A stretch of 64,000 nt of DNA from Paenibacillus silvae (GTDB taxonomy: Bacteria > Bacillota > Bacilli > Paenibacillales > Paenibacillaceae), in assembly GCF_014639235.1 (NCBI RefSeq), contig NZ_BMFU01000001.1:1178001-1242000 (forward strand). Reading direction: 5' to 3'. Shown piece by piece: positions 58,813 to 64,000 of this stretch. Every line of letters starts with the position of its first letter. Position 1 is the stretch's first letter. A program made the position numbers and the translations under genes. The notes beneath the pieces were generated by a model. That model saw nothing but the letters and a program-made list of their open reading frames with translations, did no database searches and was not told the origin of the DNA.

Positions 58813-61695
58813 TCAAGCGCTATTCAGGTCATCATTGTCACGAGACTCGCGCATAATGTGCATCTCATCTGATCCGCTCCGCACGTTAATCTGCACGTCA
58901 CCATCCTCAGGCGCGATATCCACATAGCGGTCTCCACACGTATCCTTGGCCTCCCATTCATTCAGGCGAATGATAAAGCCCAAATGATGCAGACCTGGAG
59001 CCACACGGAATCGCGCCTCAGCCCCACTGCCTGCCCGTTCCAAACGAAACGCACCGTCCTGCATGCCTGTACCCCATACCCAGACATCCCAGCCATCGTA
59101 ACAGTGATCCTCTCGTTCATATCGGATGGTGATCACTCGCGACAGATGTCTGTGAACCGTTACATTATATACAGCCCGGACATTCCCGGCTTCTGCGATA
59201 ATATGTGACGTGCCTGCCGTCACCCCTCTAACAAGGCCAGCATGGCTCACAGCCGCTATATCCGAATGTGAAGAACTCCAGCGGATATGTGCATCTGTCA
59301 GGGGCTGCCCGTATTGATCCAGCACCAGTGCCCGAAAACGACTGATTCGTGTCGTGTATAATACCGATTCACCTACAATCTCGATTCGATCTGCAAACCG
59401 GGCCTCGACCTGCACCATGCAGGACGCTGTGATCTGGCCGCAAACGGCCGTGATTGTTGCGGTGCCCCGGGTCTTCGTATGCATCGTACCGTCGTTATCC
59501 ATATGCACAATGTCCGGTTCGGACGAACTCCACAGCACATGCATATTTTCCAATACATTTCCCATACTGTCTCTCACAACGGCTCGCAGTTGCGTTATCT
59601 CCTGTGGTGCAAATACCCGCCGCGGAATGCCAATATCCAGCGCAGCAGGTTCTGCCCCGATTGCATGCTCCTGATCATACAGGACCATAAGCGACCATCG
59701 TTCCACCTGAACCTCTCCTGTGACTGTCTCCAGTACGTCCGTGCCAGCCGTATGGTGGTTCACAACCACCTTCCATTCTCCCTCATGCAGGTGAATTGTC
59801 TGAGCCTCATCACAGCCATTATAAATGATCATAATTTGATGCCACGAATCCCCGTTAGCCCCCTGCTCAAGCATATAGGCCACTACGTTTCCATCTGTAC
59901 GAATAACCCGAAGATGCCTGCGTACCTGCTCTGCCTCCGTCATGCGAAATGCCGGATGTGTGCGCCGCAGATGAATTAACCCTCGATAATAGTCAAAGAC
60001 AGGTCTGAAGCGCTCTTTATTCGCCCATGTTATCCTGTTCACTGCATCGCCGCTGCGATAGCTGTTATGGTCTCCGGCCTTGGACCTTAATATTTCATCT
60101 CCGGCATGCAGAAACGGTATCCCCTGTGACGTAAGCAGGATGCCGGAAGCAAGCAGCGAACGGCGAACCATCTCACTCTCCATCAGATGAGCTTCGTGCA
60201 CATACCGATAAGCATCGGCTGCTTTCACCGCAGATTCTGCGCTGCCGCCGCCTATCGGCTGACCGTCTTTCCATACGGGAAAACCCAGATCATGACGCAG
60301 ATCAAGGCAGGTTGCAATTTTATCCCATAGATTCAGGTTATCATGAGCGGTTACATAATTAACGGTTTCAGCAGGAGAAGAGGCGAAATCGTCCATTGCC
60401 CCTGCAGCACCCTGCATAATGGCATGCTCCTGACCCTCAGCTCCTGTAGCGAATCCCCTTCCGCTGCCGTCACTGTCTCCCTTGATTGCACTGCGAAAAT
60501 GATCATTGAATACAGCAAAGCCCTGACCTCGCTGCGTTCCTTTGAGGGTTTGGCGTGTCAGTGGAGAAGCACCGCCAGTCCAAGGCTCTCCATAGATCAG
60601 AAAGGCGGGATCATGCATCAGTTCTCTTAATTCACGGGTCAGTTCAATCATCGTATCCTGATCAATCAATGCCATCAGATCAAATCTGAACCCGTCAATA
60701 TGATATTCCTCGGCCCAGTAACGTAATGAATCCAGAATATATTTTCGTACCATCGGGCGTTCTGTCGCCAGTTCATTACCCACGCCAGAGCCGTTGCTGA
60801 GTGTACCATCCTCATAATGACGATAGAAGTAACCCGGGACAATTCGCTCAAAAGGGCCCTTTTCCACGCTATACGTATGGTTATAAACAACATCCAGCAC
60901 AACGCGCAGCCCCTGCCTGTGCATCGACTGAATCATCGTTTTGAACTCGCGGATGCGGACAGCGGGGTCGCGTGGATCGGTCGCATACGAACCTTCAGGC
61001 ACATTGTAATGCTGCGGGTCATACCCCCAGTTGTAGGGGGCTTTGACATTGATATCGGGATTCGCAGTCGCCAGCTCGTTTACCGTCTGATAATCGGCGA
61101 CAGGAAGTAAATGAACATGAGTAACACCGAGCTCGGTCAGATGGTCAATCCCGATCCGGTTGCCTGCCTGATCTGTAAGTCCGGTCGCTGTAAAAGCCAG
61201 ATATTTCCCTTTATACGGAAGTTCTGCATAAGGATCAGAAGAGAAATCACGAACATGCAGTTCATAGATAATGGCATCAACCGGGTGCACAAACGCGGGC
61301 TTTACATCCTCATCCCAACCCTCTGGATGTGTCTCGCTCCAATTAATGATTGCCGTACGCTGTCCATTCGCTGTAACGGCTTTGCTGTACGGGTCTGCAA
61401 CGATATGCTCTCGCTGATTATCATGAACGATACGGTACATATAAAAGTGTCCTGCCCAGTCGCCCGCAAGCGTCGCCTGCCAGATGCCATCTGCATCACG
61501 GACCATCTCATATGCCCGGCCCTCATCATGCCCGGTTACAAACCCGAGCTCGTCATACTCACCTTCATTTTCGAAAATCAATATATGGACCAGCTGTGCT
61601 GTGGGCGCCCACAGTTTGAACGTACTCGCAGCACAGGTATAAGTTAAGCCAAGGTCGCTGCCTTCATAACGAAAAGAAGTCCATTCCGGCATCAT
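58813..61695 (-). CDS. type I pullulanase (GH13) with C-terminal Big2 and CBM41-like domains
   Basis: Debranching enzyme that cleaves alpha-1,6 bonds, 960 aa from the chosen start. An N-terminal CBM48-type domain (FKLWAPTAQLVHI) precedes the GH13 barrel with YNWGYDP (typical of pullulanases), VVYNHT, GFRFDLMALID (nucleophile Asp), YGEPWTGG (acid Glu) and TAHDN. After the barrel come two Big2-like domains (about 705-860, ending in WSSSEPDIVHMD and WSSSHSDIAAV) and a CBM41/PUD-like domain (ITIRYEREDHCYDGWDVWVWG). No signal peptide. The ATG at 61755 lies inside the promoter, so the start is 61695 with AAGGCGGTGG. Confidence 0.92.
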   Translation of the reverse strand: MMPEWTSFRYEGSDLGLTYTCAASTFKLWAPTAQLVHILIFENEGEYDELGFVTGHDEGRAYEMVRDADGIWQATLAGDWAGHFYMYRIVHDNQREHIVADPYSKAVTANGQRTAIINWSETHPEGWDEDVKPAFVHPVDAIIYELHVRDFSSDPYAELPYKGKYLAFTATGLTDQAGNRIGIDHLTELGVTHVHLLPVADYQTVNELATANPDINVKAPYNWGYDPQHYNVPEGSYATDPRDPAVRIREFKTMIQSMHRQGLRVVLDVVYNHTYSVEKGPFERIVPGYFYRHYEDGTLSNGSGVGNELATERPMVRKYILDSLRYWAEEYHIDGFRFDLMALIDQDTMIELTRELRELMHDPAFLIYGEPWTGGASPLTRQTLKGTQRGQGFAVFNDHFRSAIKGDSDGSGRGFATGAEGQEHAIMQGAAGAMDDFASSPAETVNYVTAHDNLNLWDKIATCLDLRHDLGFPVWKDGQPIGGGSAESAVKAADAYRYVHEAHLMESEMVRRSLLASGILLTSQGIPFLHAGDEILRSKAGDHNSYRSGDAVNRITWANKERFRPVFDYYRGLIHLRRTHPAFRMTEAEQVRRHLRVIRTDGNVVAYMLEQGANGDSWHQIMIIYNGCDEAQTIHLHEGEWKVVVNHHTAGTDVLETVTGEVQVERWSLMVLYDQEHAIGAEPAALDIGIPRRVFAPQEITQLRAVVRDSMGNVLENMHVLWSSSEPDIVHMDNDGTMHTKTRGTATITAVCGQITASCMVQVEARFADRIEIVGESVLYTTRISRFRALVLDQYGQPLTDAHIRWSSSHSDIAAVSHAGLVRGVTAGTSHIIAEAGNVRAVYNVTVHRHLSRVITIRYEREDHCYDGWDVWVWGTGMQDGAFRLERAGSGAEARFRVAPGLHHLGFIIRLNEWEAKDTCGDRYVDIAPEDGDVQINVRSGSDEMHIMRESRDNDDLNSA

Positions 61696-61733
61696 GCCAC
61701 CGCCTTTATATCCTTTAATTTCGTGTTTTCCCG

Positions 61734-61762
61734 ATGTTACGAAGCTGGAAGCCATTTGTCAA
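61734..61762 (-). promoter_or_regulatory. promoter of the first pullulanase gene
   Basis: TTGACA (61757-61762) and TAACAT (61734-61739) with 17-nt spacing on the minus strand. It gives a leader of about 30 nt and excludes the longer ORF start. Confidence 0.7.
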
Positions 61763-61812
61763 CCCGGGGTTGTCTGTACTGAACATATCGGTCAAAGCGA
61801 CGTATTCGATGA

Positions 61813-61866
61813 GCGTTAATCGGGCTTTTAAGAGCTTTAATTGGGCTCTCATTGGGCTTTCAATGA
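61813..61866. repeat. array of five 10-11 nt direct repeats upstream of the pullulanase promoter
   Basis: On the plus strand each unit starts GC and resembles GCTTTAATTGG; unit lengths are 11, 10, 11, 11, 11. The array lies 50-105 nt upstream of the -35 element, on one face of the helix. Confidence 0.6.
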
Positions 61867-61933
61867 GCAATCGCTTTCATCTACAGCATATGTAAACAAG
61901 CGCTGTGGTTGACAGCTTCTGTACCTGTACAAA

Positions 61934-61969
61934 CAAAAAAACACTCCCTCAAACCTGCAAGAGAGTGTC
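61934..61969 (-). terminator. intrinsic terminator of the second pullulanase gene
   Basis: ACACTC and GAGTGT arms followed by seven T on the minus strand, about 90 nt after the stop; it separates the two pullulanase transcripts. Confidence 0.8.
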
Positions 61970-62055
61970 TTGACGCATAGGCATATCATACATGTTTACT
62001 ACATTATCCTGTATATATTTTGAAACAGATATTACTCATGTAACCGAATGAAATA

Positions 62056-64000
62056 TTATACTGAATATAAAATGGTCATAGATAAACCTTTGACCTTGAT
62101 CTTTCCGTTTTCTCCGTAATAGCCGTTCTGACGATCTTGCACAGTACGAAGCGAATGCGCATCCACTCGCCCATCTTCAACAGCGACATTCCACACACCT
62201 GAAGGGATGGGGATCAAGCGAGCACGCATGGCCGCATTATAGATCACTACTATCCGCTGCCATATATCCTCCACCGCAGCACCTTGCAGCTCATAAGCAA
62301 GAAGTCCTTCTTCTTGATGCAAAAGACAAACATACTGCTCAATCGCTTCGCGTGTACGCAGGCGAAATGCCGGATGCTCCCGCCGCAGCTGAATCAGCCC
62401 CCGGTAGTAGTCGAACACCGGCTTAAACCGCTGTTTCTGTTCCCAATGGATCGCATTAACCATATCTCCGCTCTGATGGCTGTTCATATCCCCGTATTTG
62501 CTGCGCAGCAGCTCGTCTCCAGCCGCAATCAGGGGAATACCTTGTGAGGTCAATACAATGCCGTTCGCAAGCAGACAGCGTCTTACCGTCTCGTTCCCAA
62601 GTACATCATGCGGATCGACCTGAAGATAGGGATTGGCCTTCCTCACCGCCTCCTCCACGCTGCTGCAGCCCTTTAGGCTTCCATCCTCGTTATACTGCAG
62701 AAAACCCAGCACCTCCTGCAAACCCTGTGTTCGTGCAACCTTATCCCACAGATTGAGATTATCATGTACGGTTACATAATTAATCGTCTCGGCTGGTGCT
62801 TCCGCAAAATCATGAATAGACCCTTGCACCCCTGTCCATAAATCGGCTGCCTTCCCTTCTTCACCTGTCGCAAACCCTTTGCCATCTCCATCACTATCCC
62901 CTTTAATGACGCCTCGGAAATTGTCGTTGAATACTGCAAAACCTGCTCCGCGCTGCGTTCCCTTCAAGATCATCTCATCTGCCAGCGGGGATTCCAGCGC
63001 TCCCCAAGGTTCCCCGTATAACAGGATGGAAGGCGACACGCGAGTATGCAGCTCAGAGGCAAGCTGTTTCATGGTGGTAATATCCATCAGCCCCATCAGG
63101 TCAAAACGAAAACCATCCACATGATACTGCTCGGCCCAGAATCGAACCGAATCAATGATAAACTTGCGAACCATCGCTCGTTCTGTTGCCACCTCATTCC
63201 CGGTGCCTGAACCGTTGCTATAGGTTCCATCTGCATGCTGGCGATAATAATAGCCGGGAACCAGCTTCTCAAACGAGCTGCCTGCTGTATCAAATGTATG
63301 GTTATAAACTACATCCATAATGACCCCGATCCCTTTACGGTGGAGTGCAGCAATCATGGACTTGAATTCACGAATACGTGTCTCGGGCTCGTCTGCACGT
63401 GATGCATACGAGCCTTCCGGCACATTGTAATGCAGTGGATCATATCCCCAGTTATAGTTGGAAGCATCATGCATATGATCATTTACACTTGCTTCATCTA
63501 CCGTGGCAAAATCAAAAACAGGCATCAGGTGCACATGCGTAATGCCCAGTTCAGCCAGATGATCAATGCCAAGGGTATGGCCTGCTTCATCACGCAGCCC
63601 CGTTTCCGTGAATGCCAGATATTTGCCTTTGTTCACGATGCCTGATGAGGGATGAATGGAAAAGTCCCGAACGTGCAGCTCGTACAGCACAGCATCGGTG
63701 GCATGATGCAACTCCGGGCGCTGGTCCTCATGCCATGCTTCAGGATGGGTCTGCTCCATATCTACGATAACCCCCATCTCCCCATTCATGGTAACTGCTC
63801 GTGCATAAGGATCAACGGCTGTAGTTGAGGTTCCATTGGCAAAGGTGGGCCGGAACATATAACGATAACCTCGCCACTCCCCCGCTAGATCAAGAATCCA
63901 CACCCCCTGCTCATTGGACTGCATCGGCATAACCTGCTGCTTCATTTGTTCTGAATGTTCATCAGAACTTTCGCCTGTTAGTGGCGGATATAGAAGAACC
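62056..64000 (-). CDS. second type I pullulanase (GH13), N-terminus outside the window
   Basis: At least 648 aa; the frame stays open to the window edge. The visible part starts in the CBM48-type domain (VWILDLAGEWRGYRYMFRP) and contains YNWGYDPLHYNVPEGSYA, VVYNHTFD, GFRFDLMGLMD (nucleophile Asp), LLYGEPWGALE (acid Glu) and TVHDN. After the barrel there is only a normal C-terminal beta domain. It is clearly related to the downstream pullulanase but lacks its Big2 and CBM modules. Any signal peptide would lie outside the window. Confidence 0.93.
   Translation of the reverse strand, partial: VLLYPPLTGESSDEHSEQMKQQVMPMQSNEQGVWILDLAGEWRGYRYMFRPTFANGTSTTAVDPYARAVTMNGEMGVIVDMEQTHPEAWHEDQRPELHHATDAVLYELHVRDFSIHPSSGIVNKGKYLAFTETGLRDEAGHTLGIDHLAELGITHVHLMPVFDFATVDEASVNDHMHDASNYNWGYDPLHYNVPEGSYASRADEPETRIREFKSMIAALHRKGIGVIMDVVYNHTFDTAGSSFEKLVPGYYYRQHADGTYSNGSGTGNEVATERAMVRKFIIDSVRFWAEQYHVDGFRFDLMGLMDITTMKQLASELHTRVSPSILLYGEPWGALESPLADEMILKGTQRGAGFAVFNDNFRGVIKGDSDGDGKGFATGEEGKAADLWTGVQGSIHDFAEAPAETINYVTVHDNLNLWDKVARTQGLQEVLGFLQYNEDGSLKGCSSVEEAVRKANPYLQVDPHDVLGNETVRRCLLANGIVLTSQGIPLIAAGDELLRSKYGDMNSHQSGDMVNAIHWEQKQRFKPVFDYYRGLIQLRREHPAFRLRTREAIEQYVCLLHQEEGLLAYELQGAAVEDIWQRIVVIYNAAMRARLIPIPSGVWNVAVEDGRVDAHSLRTVQDRQNGYYGENGKIKVKGLSMTILYSV

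Noticed and set aside
61885..61910. cre-like sequence TGTAAACAAGCGCTGTGG
   Set aside because: The CG core is not in the required position for a cre site.
1..64000. CRISPR arrays, tRNA or rRNA genes, T-box leaders
   Set aside because: No direct-repeat/spacer arrays, cloverleaf or GGGTGGTACCGCG-type elements were recognised on either strand.

Overview
The window looks like chromosomal DNA of a Paenibacillus-type firmicute. This is inferred from protein families and layout, not from any rRNA: several YesN/YesM and LytS-type two-component systems sit beside sugar ABC transporters, strong GGAGG ribosome sites precede most genes, and many glycan-degrading enzymes and small GNAT/DinB proteins are present. 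No tRNA, rRNA, CRISPR array, prophage or complete insertion sequence was seen.

Layout. 1-9.8 kb (minus strand): a xylan-oligosaccharide locus with an intracellular GH10 xylanase, two YesN-type response regulators flanking one YesM-type kinase, a lipoprotein sugar-binding protein and two permeases, closed by a strong terminator. The xylanase and binding-protein promoters share a two-part motif at the same distance from the start codon. 9.8-18.7 kb: small cytoplasmic genes (aminoglycoside-phosphotransferase-like kinase, two DinB proteins, five GNAT acetyltransferases, a metallophosphoesterase) and a second-type DnaN clamp. 18.8-24 kb: amidohydrolase, Ogt-type methyltransferase, AlkD-like protein, MgtE and a methyltransferase. 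24-32.5 kb (minus): XylFGH-type transporter with its sensing module (membrane-anchored XylFII-like protein, LytS-like kinase, YesN regulator); candidate CcpA cre sites lie in the control regions. 32.5-48 kb: LysE exporter with an AraC regulator, NTR/TIMP-like protein, PAP2 phosphatase, GH1 6-phospho-beta-glucosidase divergent from a WYL regulator with a leaderless-looking start, SUKH protein, a pair of related membrane/soluble proteins, an XRE-TPR regulator, FabV, a membrane-anchored Mrr-type nuclease and a secreted propeller-like protein. 48-58.6 kb: MsrA, GlsB-type protein, an RtcB RNA ligase/AAA ATPase operon with an unusual leader region, TerC behind a yybP-ykoY manganese riboswitch, glycosyltransferase, HIRAN protein, WYL regulator and L25/Ctc. 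58.8-64 kb: two tandem type I pullulanases, the second cut by the window edge.

Most notable: the rtcB leader (promoter, 31-codon ORF, structured RNA, intrinsic terminator); a shared regulatory motif linking xylanase and transporter; two MITE-like families with terminal inverted repeats, one copy of which supplies the stop codon of a neighbouring gene; a 51-codon membrane ORF with a strong ribosome site but only ATC/ATT as start; and an array of 11-nt direct repeats upstream of a pullulanase promoter. All functional names rest on motif recognition by eye; no database search was run.
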